Positions 36,823 through 48,704 are shown, numbered from the stretch's first letter. The stretch is DNA of 64,000 bases from Neobacillus sp. FSL H8-0543 (GCF_038592905.1 NZ_CP151943.1:4228501-4292500); one strand, 5' to 3'. The notes: a model not told the origin generated them from the sequence alone. Program-made: numbers and translations.

Positions 36823-39423
36823 ATGGCTGCTTATACGCCGATGATACAACAATACTTAACCGTTAAGGCAGAATACCAGGATGCCTTTTTATTTTTTCGC
36901 TTAGGCGATTTTTATGAAATGTTTTTCGAAGATGCGATTAAGGCATCACAAGAATTAGAGATTACATTGACCAGCCGTGAAGGCGGTTCAGATGAACGCA
37001 TCCCAATGTGTGGGGTTCCACACCATGCAGCACACAATTATATCGAACAGCTTATTTCAAAAGGCTACAAAGTGGCTATTTGCGAACAAACCGAAGATCC
37101 GAAACATGCCAAAGGGGTAGTGAGACGAGAGGTTGTTCAGCTAATCACGCCAGGAACGGTAATGGAAGGTAAGGGATTAAGCGAAAAAGAGAATAATTAT
37201 ATTGCAGCCGTTTCATCCTTTGAAGACGGAACGTTTGGTTTTGCCTATAACGATATCTCAACAGGTGAAAGTCGGGTAACGATTCTTTCCGCTAATTTTG
37301 ATGAAGTTTTGAACGAACTTGCGGTTTTAAGTGCAAAAGAAGTGGTTGTTGCAAGTAACTTTGATGAGGCATTACAAAAGAAGATGCGTGATCGCGATGT
37401 CCTCGCCATCTCATTTGAAGATAATAGTTCAATAGATTTAAATTTTCAGCATTTGTTAGAAGCTGTAAATCAAGAAAAGTTGAAGCAAGCGGTGGCAAGA
37501 CTGTTTAACTATTTATACCGTTCCCAAAAAAGAAGTCTTGATCATCTCCAGCCCGTAACCACCTATCAAATTCATCAATATATGAAAATTGATTACTATT
37601 CAAAACGGAATCTCGAATTAACGGAAACGATTCGTTCGAAAGGGAAAAAAGGCTCACTCTTATGGCTGTTAGATGAAACGATGACAGCAATGGGCGGCAG
37701 AATGCTCAAACACTGGATTGATCGTCCGCTAATCTCTCAAAATGAAATTGAATATCGCCAAACCATCGTCGATGTTCTCATGAACCATTATTTTGAACGC
37801 CAGGAGCTGCGCGAGAAATTAAAGGAAGTGTATGATTTAGAGCGTTTAGCAGGCCGGGTTGCTTTCGGAAATGTCAATGCACGCGACTTAGTACAATTAA
37901 AACGTTCATTAATGCAAACGCCATTCTTAAAACAAATCCTTCAAGGTATGCCGAATGAACAGGTAAATAAAATAGCTGATCTGCTTGATCCCTGTGAAGA
38001 AATTACCGACTTATTGGAACAGGCAATTGTTGAGAATCCACCGCTATCGTTAAAAGAAGGCAATATGATTCGCGATGGTTACAATAAACAATTGGATCAA
38101 TACCGTGATGCTAGTCGAAACGGTAAAACATGGATTGCCCAGCTGGAGCGTGACGAACGGGAAAAAACCGGTATAAAATCGTTGAAGGTAGGCTATAATC
38201 GTGTGTTTGGCTATTACATTGAAGTGACACGTGCGAACCTTCATCTATTAAAAGAAGGACAGTATGAGCGTAAACAAACGTTAACCAATGCTGAACGTTA
38301 TATTACTCCTGATTTGAAAGAGAAAGAGGCGTTAATTCTACAAGCCGAAGAAAAATGTGGGGAACTGGAATACGAATTATTTACTGAAATTCGTGAGATG
38401 ATTAAGGAACAAATTCCGCGTTTGCAAAGCTTGGCAAAAACGGTCAGTGAACTAGATGTGCTTCAGTGCTTTGCCCAAACGAGTGAAGAACGTCGTTATG
38501 TGAAACCGCAATTTTCCGCTGAACGCCTGATCATGATTAAGGACGGCAGACATCCAGTTGTTGAAAAGGTATTAAACGCCCAAGAGTACGTTCCAAATGA
38601 CTGTTTGATGGATGCTGACCGTGAAGTCCTTCTAATCACTGGTCCCAACATGTCTGGTAAAAGTACGTACATGCGCCAAATTGCCTTAACCGCGATCTTA
38701 GCGCAGATCGGCTGTTATGTTCCGGCATCCGAAGCTGTTTTGCCGATTTTTGACCAAGTGTTTACCAGAATCGGTGCTGCCGATGATTTGATTTCAGGTC
38801 AAAGTACGTTTATGGTCGAAATGCTTGAAGCGAACAATGCAATAGCTAATGCGACAAAAAACAGCTTGATTTTATTTGACGAAATTGGCCGTGGTACCTC
38901 CACATACGATGGGATGGCATTAGCACAGGCAATTATAGAATATATTCATACACGTATCGGTGCGAAAACACTATTTTCAACCCACTATCATGAACTGACA
39001 GTATTGGATAAAGAGCTTATGAAGCTAAAAAATATTCACGTAAGCGCGATTGAACATAATGGGAAGGTTGTCTTCCTTCACAAAATAAAAGAAGGACCTG
39101 CGGATAAGAGTTACGGAATTCATGTTGCGCAGCTAGCTAATCTGCCTAAGGAGCTAATAAACCGGGCGAATGATATCTTAATTGCTCTGGAACAGTCTGA
39201 TATTCAGACTGTACCAGCTAAAATTGAGGTGGTAAAAGAACCTCAAGTAGAAAAACCAGCACAGCTCTCCTTTTTCGATGAACCAAAAGAACCGAAAAAG
39301 CAGGAGCTTTCATCAAAAGAAAAACGAGTAGTCGAGAAAATGAAAGAACTAGATATCTTAGATTTAACACCATTACAAGCAATAAATATGCTATATGAAT
39401 TGCAGAAAAAGTTAAAACACTAA
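36823..39423 (+). CDS. mutS: DNA mismatch repair protein MutS
   Basis: 866-residue mismatch sensor ATPase. The N-terminal mismatch-binding domain has the FxE motif in [11 protein letters not shown]; the P-loop is [13 protein letters not shown]; Walker B is [18 protein letters not shown]. Near the C terminus QLSFF is a beta-clamp-binding motif. ATG at 36823 has GGAGGT upstream; an ATG at 36799 overlaps it. The 36645-36822 gap holds a TATAAT at about 36770. Forms an operon with mutL 21 bases downstream. Confidence 0.98.
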   Translation: MAAYTPMIQQYLTVKAEYQDAFLFFRLGDFYEMFFEDAIKASQELEITLTSREGGSDERIPMCGVPHHAAHNYIEQLISKGYKVAICEQTEDPKHAKGVVRREVVQLITPGTVMEGKGLSEKENNYIAAVSSFEDGTFGFAYNDISTGESRVTILSANFDEVLNELAVLSAKEVVVASNFDEALQKKMRDRDVLAISFEDNSSIDLNFQHLLEAVNQEKLKQAVARLFNYLYRSQKRSLDHLQPVTTYQIHQYMKIDYYSKRNLELTETIRSKGKKGSLLWLLDETMTAMGGRMLKHWIDRPLISQNEIEYRQTIVDVLMNHYFERQELREKLKEVYDLERLAGRVAFGNVNARDLVQLKRSLMQTPFLKQILQGMPNEQVNKIADLLDPCEEITDLLEQAIVENPPLSLKEGNMIRDGYNKQLDQYRDASRNGKTWIAQLERDEREKTGIKSLKVGYNRVFGYYIEVTRANLHLLKEGQYERKQTLTNAERYITPDLKEKEALILQAEEKCGELEYELFTEIREMIKEQIPRLQSLAKTVSELDVLQCFAQTSEERRYVKPQFSAERLIMIKDGRHPVVEKVLNAQEYVPNDCLMDADREVLLITGPNMSGKSTYMRQIALTAILAQIGCYVPASEAVLPIFDQVFTRIGAADDLISGQSTFMVEMLEANNAIANATKNSLILFDEIGRGTSTYDGMALAQAIIEYIHTRIGAKTLFSTHYHELTVLDKELMKLKNIHVSAIEHNGKVVFLHKIKEGPADKSYGIHVAQLANLPKELINRANDILIALEQSDIQTVPAKIEVVKEPQVEKPAQLSFFDEPKEPKKQELSSKEKRVVEKMKELDILDLTPLQAINMLYELQKKLKH

Positions 39424-39444
39424 TATTTTGGAGGTGAACGCTGC

Positions 39445-41331
39445 ATGGGCAAGATAATCCAATTGGATGATGCGCTTTCTAATAAAATTGCTGCGGGTGA
39501 AGTGGTCGAGCGACCAGCTTCTGTTGTAAAAGAGCTTGTTGAAAATGCGATTGATGCGGGCAGTACGGTCATAGAAATCGAGGTTGAAGAAGCAGGATTA
39601 GCAAAAATTCGCATTACCGATAATGGTAACGGAATTGAGGAAGAGGATGTATTACTCGCTTTTCAGCGTCATGCCACTTCCAAAATTAAAAATGAAAGGG
39701 ATTTGTTTCGGATCCGTACCCTAGGTTTTCGCGGCGAAGCTCTGCCGAGTATCGCTTCGGTATCCAGGCTTGAGATGAAGACTTCAACAGGTGAGGGCGC
39801 AGGAAATCGAGTAGTCATTGAAGGCGGAAAGGTAGAGGTATTTGAGAAAGCGTCGAGCAGACGTGGAACAGACCTTATTATTACTGATTTATTTTACAAT
39901 ACTCCCGCACGTCTAAAGTATATGAAGACGATTCATACAGAGCTTGGAAATATTACGGATGTCGTCAATCGTTTGGCTCTATCCCATCCAGAGGTCGCCT
40001 TCCGCTTGATCCATAATGAGCGTAAGCTTTTGCAAACAAATGGGAACGGAGATGTTCGTCAAGTACTTGCTTCCATTTATGGAATGGGTATAGCCAAACA
40101 GCTTGTACCGATTTCAGGTAAATCACTCGATTATCAAATTACTGGTTTTGCCTCGATGCCTGAGGTAACAAGGGCTTCAAGGAATTATATATCAACAATG
40201 ATTAATGGTCGGTTTATAAAAAACTATCCGTTGGCAAAAGCAATTCAGGAAGGTTATCATACCCTTCTGCCGATAGGTCGATATCCGCTTGTACTGCTAA
40301 ATATTGATATGGACCCTATGCTTGTGGATGTCAATGTGCATCCAGCGAAAATGGAAGTCCGAATAAGTAAAGAAGCGGAATTATATGAACTTGTCACAAG
40401 TATCATCAAAAATACTTTTAAATCGAAGATATTAATTCCTTCCGCATATGAAAAGAAAGAAGTGTCGAAGTCTGAACAAACTTCCTTTATTCTTAATGAA
40501 GGAACAACACAAACACCTGATAATAAAGAGAATGAATGGACTCGTCCCGTTCCCGTTCCTGCAACCATTCAAGAGAGCCGCGTAAGACTGCAAGAGAACG
40601 TAGAACCAGAGGGAATAAATTTTCATCCTTGGGAACTAAATACTCCAGTGAGCGAAGCCTACTACCAGTCTGTTGAAGCGGGGTCATCTAACGATACTCA
40701 TGACAATACCTACACGGATTTACCAGGAGTTGAAATTCAACCTGAAAGCCGTATACCAAGGTTATACCCGATCGGGCAAATGCATGGGACCTATATCTTC
40801 GCCCAAAATGAAAATGGACTCTATATCATTGACCAGCATGCGGCCCAAGAAAGACTGAAGTATGAGTATTTTCGTGAGAAAGTGGGCAAGGTTCATTCAG
40901 AGCTTCAGGAAATGCTTGTTCCATTAACCTTTGAGTATTCGACTGATGATTTTTTAAAAATTAATGAAAACATAAGCGAACTTGAAAAGGTTGGGGTATT
41001 CCTTGAGGAGTTTGGGATGAATAGCTATATTGTCCGTTCCCACCCCCAATGGTTACCTAAAGGGGAAGAAAAGCAAATCATTGAAGATATGATTGAACAG
41101 CTTCTTTTAATGAAGAAGGTTGATATTAAAAAGCTTCGTGAGGAAGCAGCAATTATGATGAGCTGTAAAGCATCTATTAAGGCGAATCGTCATCTCCGTA
41201 ATGATGAGATTCAAGCATTACTAGATGATCTTAGAAAAGCGTCTGATCCATTTACCTGTCCGCATGGCAGACCAATCATCGTACATTATTCCACCTATGA
41301 AATGGAAAAAATGTTTAAACGTGTGATGTAA
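39445..41331 (+). CDS. mutL: DNA mismatch repair protein MutL
   Basis: 628-residue GHKL ATPase/nickase. ATPase motifs [18 protein letters not shown] and GFRGEALPS are in the first 100 residues; a variable acidic linker at about 340-440; then the C-terminal endonuclease domain with [12 protein letters not shown] and CPHGRPI, expected in bacteria without MutH. GGAGGTGA precedes the ATG. Follows mutS directly. Confidence 0.98.
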   Translation: MGKIIQLDDALSNKIAAGEVVERPASVVKELVENAIDAGSTVIEIEVEEAGLAKIRITDNGNGIEEEDVLLAFQRHATSKIKNERDLFRIRTLGFRGEALPSIASVSRLEMKTSTGEGAGNRVVIEGGKVEVFEKASSRRGTDLIITDLFYNTPARLKYMKTIHTELGNITDVVNRLALSHPEVAFRLIHNERKLLQTNGNGDVRQVLASIYGMGIAKQLVPISGKSLDYQITGFASMPEVTRASRNYISTMINGRFIKNYPLAKAIQEGYHTLLPIGRYPLVLLNIDMDPMLVDVNVHPAKMEVRISKEAELYELVTSIIKNTFKSKILIPSAYEKKEVSKSEQTSFILNEGTTQTPDNKENEWTRPVPVPATIQESRVRLQENVEPEGINFHPWELNTPVSEAYYQSVEAGSSNDTHDNTYTDLPGVEIQPESRIPRLYPIGQMHGTYIFAQNENGLYIIDQHAAQERLKYEYFREKVGKVHSELQEMLVPLTFEYSTDDFLKINENISELEKVGVFLEEFGMNSYIVRSHPQWLPKGEEKQIIEDMIEQLLLMKKVDIKKLREEAAIMMSCKASIKANRHLRNDEIQALLDDLRKASDPFTCPHGRPIIVHYSTYEMEKMFKRVM

Positions 41332-41336
41332 TACAC

Positions 41337-41371
41337 AAAGGGCATCTCTTTATATTGAGGTGTTCTTTTTT
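41337..41371 (+). terminator. Intrinsic terminator after mutL
   Basis: AAAGGGCATCTC / GAGGTGTTCTTT stem (with G-U pairs) and T-tract. Confidence 0.75.
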
Positions 41372-41470
41372 ATTTCTCCAAAAAAGCTTTCAGGTATTGG
41401 AATGTAAGCAGAAAAGTGAAATAATATAGTTAAGAATGCTCAAACTATCATGGATAGAGGGGGTGGATAT

Positions 41471-41920
41471 ATGGCTATATTTAGTCTATTAATTTTATTT
41501 TTACCGGTAATTCTTATTGTATTTGTCATTGCTTATGCAGTAAAAAACAAGGAAATGGGGGATGAAGCTGTGATACGTCATTTATATACCTATTTAGTCT
41601 TATTCGCAACGCTCATGATGGTCATTGGCGGAGGAATTTCAATCTTTATGGCTGCTGCCGATTTAGTCAGTCCACAAGGATATTATCAGAGCTATCAAGA
41701 TTATAAACAGAATAGTGAAAATGGGAAAATGGGTGAAAATAACGAAAATAAAACAGAAGCGGAAATTCGTGAAGATTATAACCAATTAGTTAAAGATGAA
41801 AAAAGCAGAGAAAGAGAACGTGCTAAGAATCAAATAATAAAAAGCTTAGGTTTTATCGTCATCCCGCTTCCAGTATTTTTTTACTTCAATAATATGAGAA
41901 AAAAGCAAAGCGATATATAA
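41471..41920 (+). CDS. Three-span membrane protein of unknown function (DUF5671-like)
   Basis: 149 residues: a membrane span at about 3-21, a second at about 40-62, an acidic Asn/Lys/Glu-rich loop of about 60 residues, and a third span near the C terminus (SLGFIVIPLPVFFYF). ATG at 41471 has AGAGGGGGTGG upstream. The RHLYTYLVLFATLMM motif resembles DUF5671-type proteins, a tentative assignment. Function unknown. Confidence 0.7.
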   Translation: MAIFSLLILFLPVILIVFVIAYAVKNKEMGDEAVIRHLYTYLVLFATLMMVIGGGISIFMAAADLVSPQGYYQSYQDYKQNSENGKMGENNENKTEAEIREDYNQLVKDEKSRERERAKNQIIKSLGFIVIPLPVFFYFNNMRKKQSDI

Positions 41921-41922
41921 AC

Positions 41923-41953
41923 AAATAAAGAGTGCCTATGGCACTCTTTATTT
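41923..41953. terminator. Bidirectional terminator between converging genes
   Basis: AAATAAAGAGTGCC / GGCACTCTTTATTT, 14-bp perfect arms with a TAT loop. Confidence 0.9.
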
Positions 41954-41962
41954 GATCCAAAC

Positions 41963-42967
41963 TTATTTTGCAAGAGCATGGACTTTATGCATATAGCTAA
42001 GAGCTTTTCCTGTACCGATGGCTACCGATTCAAGAGGGTTTGGGGCTAACACAACGGGCACCGAGATTTCATTGCTAAGCCATTCTTCCATCCCTTTCAT
42101 TAAGGCACCGCCACCCGTTAGAATGACACCACGGTCAACGATATCACCGCTAAGTTCGGCAGGACAATCCTCAAGTGTGGCACGTACGGCTTCAAGTATA
42201 TGAGTGAAGGATTCTTTCATTGCATTTCTAACTTCATAGGATGAGAGCTTAATAGTTTTAGGTAATCCTGTCACAAGGTCACGTCCGCGGACATCCATAA
42301 ACAGCTCCTCGTGGTCGATTAAGGCAAAACCAATTTCCATCTTAATATTTTCCGCGGTTCGCTCACCAATTAAGACGTTATATTCTTTACGGACGTGATG
42401 GATAATTTCTTCGTCAAGACGGTCACCGCCAATTTTAACAGAATGACAGGCAACCACCCCTCCAAAGGAAATAATGGCAACTTCTGTGTTACCGCCGCCA
42501 ATATCAACAACAACATTGGCAACGGGCTCATCGACTGGTAATCCAGCACCGATAGCGGCAGCAACAGGTTCTTCAATCAATTGGATTTTCTTTGCGCCAG
42601 CATTTCTTACAGCATCTGTAATAGCCCTCCGCTCAACGCTCGTGGAACTAAAAGGGGTACAGATGACAACATTTGCTTTCCGGAATGCCAAGCCGTTTTT
42701 TGAAGCCTTGCGAATAATATGCTTTAGTAAGTCTGTTGTTAGATCATAATCAGCAATAACCCCGTCCTTTAACGGTCTTACAGCAATAATTTTCTCTGGA
42801 GTCTTTCCAATCATTTCTTTCGCTTCCGTACCGATGGCGATAACATTTTTAGTTGCTGTATCAATCGCGACAACGGATGGTTCATTGACGCATATTCCTT
42901 TATTTTTACTATAAACCACAATATTTGCTGTTCCTAAATCAATTCCTATTTCAAATGCTGATAACAT
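41963..42967 (-). CDS. mreBH: MreB-family actin-like protein MreBH
   Basis: 334-residue bacterial actin. ATP-binding motifs [11 protein letters not shown] at the start, [14 protein letters not shown] and [12 protein letters not shown]. The start [10 protein letters not shown] at 42967 has AAAGGTGA at suitable spacing; an ATG at 42979 lies too close to it. Residues [12 protein letters not shown] and length favour MreBH over MreB or Mbl. It guides wall synthesis and LytE targeting in B. subtilis. It stands alone, facing away from miaA. Confidence 0.92.
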   Translation of the reverse strand: MLSAFEIGIDLGTANIVVYSKNKGICVNEPSVVAIDTATKNVIAIGTEAKEMIGKTPEKIIAVRPLKDGVIADYDLTTDLLKHIIRKASKNGLAFRKANVVICTPFSSTSVERRAITDAVRNAGAKKIQLIEEPVAAAIGAGLPVDEPVANVVVDIGGGNTEVAIISFGGVVACHSVKIGGDRLDEEIIHHVRKEYNVLIGERTAENIKMEIGFALIDHEELFMDVRGRDLVTGLPKTIKLSSYEVRNAMKESFTHILEAVRATLEDCPAELSGDIVDRGVILTGGGALMKGMEEWLSNEISVPVVLAPNPLESVAIGTGKALSYMHKVHALAK

Positions 42968-43264
42968 TTTATCATTCACCTTTTTCTTAATTATTCATTC
43001 ATGATATGCTACGGTTAAGCCTACCATGAATTTGGGGGTGAAAGCGTGTTTGTAAATGAAACGTTATTCTTTTGTAAATTAGCAGGAAAAGTTTATCATT
43101 TTTGTAAATTAAATTCCTATTAGAAAATGCATAGAAAAGAATTATTTTGAACATACTAATTTGATGTTCAACTGCTTTTCAAATTTGTGTTACGATAAAG
43201 GTGTTGAAGTAGGATAAGGACAGCTATTTCACCTAAAAATGGAAATCAAGGGCAGTGTGAAGAA

Positions 43265-44218
43265 GTGGAGTCAAAACAGAAGTTATTAGCCATTATTGGA
43301 CCTACAGCTGTAGGTAAAACAAAATTAAGTATTGAAATGGCCAAACGTTTTAATGGTGAGATCATTAGCGGTGATTCCATGCAAATTTATCGAGGTATGG
43401 ATATTGGTACGGCCAAAATAACTAACGATGAAACAGAAGGGATACCACACCATCTAATTGATATAAAAGAGCCAGAAGATAGTTTTTCTGTTGCTGAATT
43501 CCAGCATCTTGTCAGGAAGAAAATTGCAGAGATAGCATCACGTGGAAAACTACCCATCATTGTCGGTGGAACTGGACTTTATATACAGTCCGTCATTTAT
43601 GATTACAATTTCTCTGAAGCACCTGCAGATGAAGCTTTTCGATTAATACTGGAAGAACGGGCAAGAGGGATTGGCAACGAGGCGCTTCATCTGGAATTGA
43701 AGAAGGTTGACCCGGAAAGTGCAGCACAAATTCACCCGAATAATGTTAGAAGGGTAATCAGAGCACTTGAAATTTATCATTGTACTGGTAAGATGATGAG
43801 TGAATACCAAAAAGAACAGCAGCCAGACCTTTTGTATAATATCGCGCTTATTGGATTAACGATGGATAGACTAAAACTGTATGAGCGAATTAACACCCGT
43901 GTTCAACTGATGATGCACGAAGGACTTCTAGAAGAAGTTAGCGGTCTTCATAAAAAGGGTTTGCGTGATTGCCAATCAATACAGGCAATTGGCTATAAAG
44001 AAATTTATGACTTTCTGGATGGCAGAGCTACCTTAGAGGAAGCTGTAGAAAATTTAAAACAAAATTCCAGACGGTACGCTAAGAGGCAATTAACTTGGTT
44101 TCGAAATAAGATGGATGTAGAATGGTTTGACATGACAGAAGTCCTGGATTTTTCAAAAAAAATAAAGGAAATTTCGGATTATGTTGAAGGAAAGCTACAA
44201 GTAAAATCGAATACATAG
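43265..44218 (+). CDS. miaA: tRNA dimethylallyltransferase MiaA
   Basis: 317-residue enzyme adding a dimethylallyl group to A37 of tRNAs reading UNN codons, the step before MiaB. P-loop [11 protein letters not shown] at about residues 11-21; [15 protein letters not shown] and GGTGLYI motifs are present. GTG start with AAGGGCAG upstream. Followed 29 bases later by hfq, the conserved miaA-hfq pair. The 285-base gap upstream shows no clear feature beyond AT-rich DNA. Confidence 0.96.
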   Translation: MESKQKLLAIIGPTAVGKTKLSIEMAKRFNGEIISGDSMQIYRGMDIGTAKITNDETEGIPHHLIDIKEPEDSFSVAEFQHLVRKKIAEIASRGKLPIIVGGTGLYIQSVIYDYNFSEAPADEAFRLILEERARGIGNEALHLELKKVDPESAAQIHPNNVRRVIRALEIYHCTGKMMSEYQKEQQPDLLYNIALIGLTMDRLKLYERINTRVQLMMHEGLLEEVSGLHKKGLRDCQSIQAIGYKEIYDFLDGRATLEEAVENLKQNSRRYAKRQLTWFRNKMDVEWFDMTEVLDFSKKIKEISDYVEGKLQVKSNT

Positions 44219-44247
44219 TAGTAGAGATAAATGAGGAGGATATAAAA

Positions 44248-44478
44248 ATGAAAACCACTATTAATATTCAGGACCAATTTTTAAATCAATGTCGTAAGGA
44301 TAACACCCATGTTACGGTATTCTTGTTGAATGGATTTCAGTTAAGAGGCCAAATTAAAGGGTTTGATAATTTTACTGTCCTGTTTGAATCAGAAGGAAAG
44401 CAGCAATTGGTATTTAAGCACGCCATTTCTACTTTTGCCCCACAAAGAAATGTACAGCTAGTCTTGGATGCACAATAG
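44248..44478 (+). CDS. hfq: RNA-binding protein Hfq
   Basis: 76-residue Sm-like RNA chaperone. Sm1 motif [20 protein letters not shown] and Sm2 motif FKHAIST are intact; the C-terminal tail is short as in Bacillus. GAGGAGG before the ATG. Likely co-transcribed with miaA and ended by its own terminator. Confidence 0.97.
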   Translation: MKTTINIQDQFLNQCRKDNTHVTVFLLNGFQLRGQIKGFDNFTVLFESEGKQQLVFKHAISTFAPQRNVQLVLDAQ

Positions 44479-44495
44479 ACGCGATATAAAAATTC

Positions 44496-44525
44496 GAGCC
44501 CAGAAAATTGGGCTCTTTTTTTTTT
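44496..44525 (+). terminator. Intrinsic terminator after hfq
   Basis: GAGCCCA / TGGGCTC stem with ten T residues. Confidence 0.92.
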
Positions 44526-44724
44526 ATAATTAATGAAATACAGGAAACATGAATACATATAAAATGAAGGAGTATTCCCTAAGAGAGCGCAGAATTTAAC
44601 AACAGTAACTACCTGATGATTTCCTCCCTTTTTTTCTCCGTTACTAAAAAACTAAATATTTAGGATTCCCGCAGCCATTAAAGCTGCTTAACGTATACTG
44701 TAGGCAGAATGAGAGGTGTATGCT

Positions 44725-45672
44725 TTGGATCAACCGATTCGGATGAAGAGTAACGGACAAATAAGCGTAGTCCTTAACTCTCAAAAAAAGAAATCATTAA
44801 GCAAAGAGCTGCCTGGTCCTCAAGTTGTTCCAAAGGTCATATCTCCTGAGCATTCGGCGCTTAGGGAGATTGAAGACGAACTCGGGGCATTGGTTGGAAT
44901 GGAAGAAATGAAACGGATGATAAAAGAAATTTATGCTTGGATTTATGTAAATAAAAAACGGGAAGAGATGGGTTTGAAGGCAAAGAAACAAGCACTCCAT
45001 ATGATGTTTAAAGGCAATCCAGGAACAGGAAAAACGACGGTAGCCAGATTGATCGGAAAATTGTTCTTAAAAATGAATGTTCTTTCCAAAGGCCATTTAA
45101 TTGAGGCTGAAAGAGCAGACCTTGTTGGCGAGTATATCGGCCACACGGCACAGAAAACAAGAGATTTGGTAAAAAAGGCACAGGGCGGTATTTTATTTAT
45201 TGATGAGGCCTATTCACTAGGACGCGGTGGGGAAAAGGATTTTGGAAAAGAAGCAATTGATACACTTGTCAAGCATATGGAGGATAAGCAACATGAGTTT
45301 ATTTTGATTCTTGCAGGTTACTCACGGGAAATGGAGCACTTTCTAACGTTAAATCCTGGGCTTCATTCGCGTTTTCCGTTAGTAATTGATTTCCCAGACT
45401 ACAATATCGGCCAATTGATGGAAATTTCGGGCCGAATGCTTGTTGAACGAGAATATACCTTGAGTCATGAAGCAGAAAAAAAGTTAAAAGATCATTTAAT
45501 ATGGGTAAAAGCGGTTCTTAGTCCAAATGGTTTTTCGAATGGTCGTTATGTACGTAACGTAATTGAAAAAACCATACGTGCACAGGCGATGCGTCTCCTC
45601 ATGTTAAATAGCTATGATCGGCATGAATTGATGACATTAAGAAGTAATGATTTGGTCTTTGAGGAAGATTAA
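44725..45672 (+). CDS. spoVK: Stage V sporulation protein K (AAA+ ATPase)
   Basis: 315-residue CbxX/CfqX-type AAA+ protein needed for spore maturation. Walker A GNPGTGKTTVARL, Walker B GGILFIDEAYSL and a sensor region LILAGYSREM. TTG at 44725 (DQPIRMKSNGQI) has AGAGGTG seven bases upstream; GTG at 44716 overlaps that site. The SNGQISVVLNSQKK start resembles B. subtilis SpoVK. Confidence 0.93.
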   Translation: MDQPIRMKSNGQISVVLNSQKKKSLSKELPGPQVVPKVISPEHSALREIEDELGALVGMEEMKRMIKEIYAWIYVNKKREEMGLKAKKQALHMMFKGNPGTGKTTVARLIGKLFLKMNVLSKGHLIEAERADLVGEYIGHTAQKTRDLVKKAQGGILFIDEAYSLGRGGEKDFGKEAIDTLVKHMEDKQHEFILILAGYSREMEHFLTLNPGLHSRFPLVIDFPDYNIGQLMEISGRMLVEREYTLSHEAEKKLKDHLIWVKAVLSPNGFSNGRYVRNVIEKTIRAQAMRLLMLNSYDRHELMTLRSNDLVFEED

Positions 45673-45678
45673 TGAACA

Positions 45679-45711
45679 AAAAAATCGGCGGTTATGTCTC
45701 TGCCGATTTTT
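45679..45711 (+). terminator. Intrinsic terminator after spoVK
   Basis: AAAAATCGGC / GCCGATTTTT stem with a 12-base loop. Confidence 0.8.
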
Positions 45712-45931
45712 AATGTGCCCATAGACTTTCTAGCTGGGAGATGCCAATTATGAGAATAAGATAAAATCCGAAGTACTGCAACAACAGCAAACAATGCCTT
45801 AGAAGGTTTTTCGAGATGGGTAATAATCAACAGAAAATGGTACTTTAATTTGCAATACAGGGAAAATTAGAGTATTGAGTTCTTTTTTGGTATGATAAGG
45901 AAAGAAATTTTAGGAAAGCAGGGTGTTGTTT

Positions 45932-47191
45932 TTGGAACAGGAAGTAACCTTAGAAAAAGCCGTCCTGGTTGGATGTCAAACGTCTAGATTAGATGATGGA
46001 CGTTTCCAGTATTCCATGGAGGAGTTAAGCTCCTTAACAGAAACAGCTAAAGGGGAAGTGCTAATCTCAGTTGTACAAAAAAGAGAACGAATCCATTCGG
46101 CTACCTATATTGGTAAAGGGAAAGTTGAGGAGCTAAAGGCGCTAGTTGAAGAACTGGAAGCTGATATCGTTATTTTTAATGACGAGCTTTCGCCAAGCCA
46201 GAAGCGAAATCTCGCTTCAGAAATAAGTGCACGGATTATTGACCGAACCCAACTGATACTAGACATTTTTGCACAAAGAGCACGGTCTAAGGAAGGAAAA
46301 CTGCAGGTTGAATTGGCACAGCTTCAATACCTGCTTCCTCGTCTTGCTGGACAAGGGGTTGCATTGTCCCGGCTTGGTGCAGGTATTGGAACAAGAGGTC
46401 CAGGTGAATCAAAGTTAGAATCTGATCGTCGTCATATTCGCCGTCGAATTGATGAAATCAAAGGTCAACTCTCTATTGTTGTCCAACATCGAGATCGCTA
46501 CAGGGAGAGAAGGAAGAAAAATAAAACCTTTCAAATAGCAATTGTCGGTTATACGAATGCGGGGAAATCGACTCTCTTCAACCGTCTTACAGAGGCAGAA
46601 TCATTCGAAGAAAATCAATTGTTCGCTACACTTGACCCAATGACACGAAAGCTCATACTGCCAAGCGGCTATCAAACCTTGGTTACAGATACAGTAGGAT
46701 TTATCCAAGACCTACCAACCTCTCTCATTGCTGCCTTCCGCTCGACATTAGAAGAGGTGAAAGAAGCGAACCTGCTCCTGCATATTGTAGATATGTCTAA
46801 TGCGGACTATTACCAACATGAGAAAACAGTAAATAAGCTGCTAGAGGACCTAGGAGTGAAAGATATTCCTCAGCTAACAGTATATAATAAGCAGGACATT
46901 CGCCTACCGGATTTTGTTCCAACGGCAAACACACCAACAGCCTTTATCAGTGCCTTTGATAAAGAAGACCGATATGAATTAAAAAGAAAGATGGAACATT
47001 TAATCATCGAAATGATGGAGCCATATCAGGTTAGCATCCCTTCAACCGAAGGTAAACTACTATCACAATTGAAGAATGAGACGATCCTAAGAGAACTTAG
47101 TTTTGATGAAGAAAGCGAACTGTATCAATGCAAAGGCTTTACGCTATTGGATCATCAAATAAGCGGGGAAATACAGAAATATAAAAAGTAG
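45932..47191 (+). CDS. hflX: GTPase HflX
   Basis: 419-residue ribosome-associated GTPase that splits stalled or inactive 70S ribosomes. N-terminal nucleotide-binding region with [11 protein letters not shown], a glycine-rich [20 protein letters not shown] linker helix region, then the G domain with [11 protein letters not shown] and [10 protein letters not shown]. Start uncertain: TTG at 45932 is best spaced from AGGGTG; GTG 45923 and TTG 45926 are alternatives. Fourteen bases upstream of ynbB, as in B. subtilis. Confidence 0.94.
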   Translation: MEQEVTLEKAVLVGCQTSRLDDGRFQYSMEELSSLTETAKGEVLISVVQKRERIHSATYIGKGKVEELKALVEELEADIVIFNDELSPSQKRNLASEISARIIDRTQLILDIFAQRARSKEGKLQVELAQLQYLLPRLAGQGVALSRLGAGIGTRGPGESKLESDRRHIRRRIDEIKGQLSIVVQHRDRYRERRKKNKTFQIAIVGYTNAGKSTLFNRLTEAESFEENQLFATLDPMTRKLILPSGYQTLVTDTVGFIQDLPTSLIAAFRSTLEEVKEANLLLHIVDMSNADYYQHEKTVNKLLEDLGVKDIPQLTVYNKQDIRLPDFVPTANTPTAFISAFDKEDRYELKRKMEHLIIEMMEPYQVSIPSTEGKLLSQLKNETILRELSFDEESELYQCKGFTLLDHQISGEIQKYKK

Positions 47192-47205
47192 ATGGGAGTA
47201 ACAGC

Positions 47206-48477
47206 ATGTTTCAACAGTTAAAAAATGGGGAAAAACTTCAGCCTATTGTAAAAGAAGCAGAACACCAAATTGCTGGGGTACATAAGGAAATTGATGAAAG
47301 AATTGAAACGAACCAGTTTCGCGTATTAAAAAGCTATCAAAAACATAGGGTAAGCGATTCGCATTTTATCCCGACTACGGGATATGGGTATGATGATAGC
47401 GGCAGGGATACGCTCGAATCAATTTATGCTGATGTGTTTGGCGGCGAAGCGGGTCTTGTCCGAACACAAATTATTTCGGGAACACATGCGATATCGATTT
47501 CACTATTTGGTGTCCTTCGGCCTGGTGACGAACTCCTCTATATCACAGGGAAACCCTATGATACGCTTGAAGAAATTGTAGGGATTCGCGGGAATGGTAA
47601 TGGCTCCTTAAAGGAATTTGGTATTTCCTATAAAAGTGTCTCCCTGACTGATGTAGGCGGGATAGATTGGAAGGAAGTTGCTGCCCAAATCAAGCCTAAT
47701 ACAAAAATGATTGGAATCCAGCGCTCGAAAGGGTATGCAACACGGCCATCCTTTACCATATCAGAGATTAAGGAAATGATTTCATTTGTTAAAGAAATCA
47801 AAGAGGATATTGTCGTTTTCGTCGATAACTGCTATGGAGAATTTGTTGAGGAATTAGAGCCTTGCCATGTTGGTGCCGATTTAATGGCAGGCTCACTCAT
47901 TAAAAATCCTGGAGGCGGTATCGCAAAAACTGGCGGCTATATTGTTGGTAAAAAACAATGGGTTGAAGCTTGTTCCTATCGGCTGACTTCACCTGGTATA
48001 GGGGCAGAGGCGGGTGCATCCTTATATAGTCTTCAAGATATGTATCAAGGATTTTTTCTTGCGCCGCATGTGGTAGGTCAAGCATTAAAGGGTGCTGTCT
48101 TTACTGCAGCACTTTTAGAAAAATTAGGGATGAACTCTTCGCCTAAATGGAATTCACCTCGGACCGATTTAATTCAATCGGTACAATTTGATGATCGAGT
48201 CAAGATGGTAGCATTTTGCCAAGCGATTCAGTATGCTTCACCGATTAATTCACATGTTACTGCCTACCCTGCCTATATGCCTGGCTATGAGGACGATGTA
48301 ATAATGGCGGCTGGAACGTTTATTCAAGGCGCAAGTATCGAACTGACTGCAGATGGTCCTATTCGACCTCCTTATGTGGCCTATGTTCAAGGCGGGCTTA
48401 CGTATGCCCACGTTAAAATGGCTGTTTGTATAGCTGTTGACAGCTTAGTCGAAAAAGGGTTAATACAACTAAATTAG
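47206..48477 (+). CDS. ynbB: PLP-dependent methionine gamma-lyase-family protein YnbB
   Basis: 423-residue fold-type I PLP enzyme of the Met_gamma_lyase/aluminium-resistance family (PF06838). Motifs: SGTHAISISLFG, VDNCYGEFVE, and the PLP-lysine region SLIKNPGGGIAKTGGYIVG. Start ATG 47206 with GATGGGAG upstream. Substrate is not established for the family. Last gene before a terminator and an inverted-repeat element. Confidence 0.9.
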   Translation: MFQQLKNGEKLQPIVKEAEHQIAGVHKEIDERIETNQFRVLKSYQKHRVSDSHFIPTTGYGYDDSGRDTLESIYADVFGGEAGLVRTQIISGTHAISISLFGVLRPGDELLYITGKPYDTLEEIVGIRGNGNGSLKEFGISYKSVSLTDVGGIDWKEVAAQIKPNTKMIGIQRSKGYATRPSFTISEIKEMISFVKEIKEDIVVFVDNCYGEFVEELEPCHVGADLMAGSLIKNPGGGIAKTGGYIVGKKQWVEACSYRLTSPGIGAEAGASLYSLQDMYQGFFLAPHVVGQALKGAVFTAALLEKLGMNSSPKWNSPRTDLIQSVQFDDRVKMVAFCQAIQYASPINSHVTAYPAYMPGYEDDVIMAAGTFIQGASIELTADGPIRPPYVAYVQGGLTYAHVKMAVCIAVDSLVEKGLIQLN

Positions 48478-48489
48478 GGGAAAATAACT

Positions 48490-48524
48490 AAGGATAACTG
48501 AAAAAAGAGTTATCCTTTTTTTTT
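48490..48524 (+). terminator. Intrinsic terminator after ynbB
   Basis: AAGGATAACT / AGTTATCCTT stem with a long T-tract whose end is joined to the element at 48525. Confidence 0.9.
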
Positions 48525-48601
48525 GGTTCTGTTAAAGGATATTGTTGATTTAAAAACTATGTTGAATGGAGCGGAAATCAACAGCCAAGTTAAACAAAGA
48601 C
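48525..48601. mobile_element. Internally deleted MITE-like element (copy 2)
   Basis: About 77 bp: left end GGTTCTGTTAAAG, central GTTGAATGGAGCGGAAATCAACAG hairpin core shared with the copies at 9669 and 53111, right end AAGTTAAACAAAGAC. It lacks the GC-rich middle of the full copy. T-runs flank both ends. Confidence 0.7.
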
Positions 48602-48617
48602 TTTTTTGAAAAAACCA

Positions 48618-48657
48618 TGTTAGAAAACCTAACATAGGATTGACATCTTTTCTTACA
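48618..48657 (+). promoter_or_regulatory. GlnR operator pair of glnRA
   Basis: Box 1 TGTTAGAAAACCTAACA (48618-48634) is a perfect TGTNA-N7-TNACA. Box 2 TGACATCTTTTCTTACA (48641-48657) has one mismatch and overlaps the -35. The boxes are 23 bases apart, two helical turns, allowing cooperative binding. Confidence 0.88.
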
Positions 48658-48668
48658 CGAAATATAAT
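48640..48668 (+). promoter_or_regulatory. Consensus sigma-A promoter of glnRA
   Basis: TTGACA, 17 bases, TATAAT: a perfect consensus promoter held down by the two GlnR boxes. Confidence 0.93.
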
Positions 48669-48704
48669 AAAAATATAAATTAACAAACAGGAGGAGAAAT
48701 TGAA

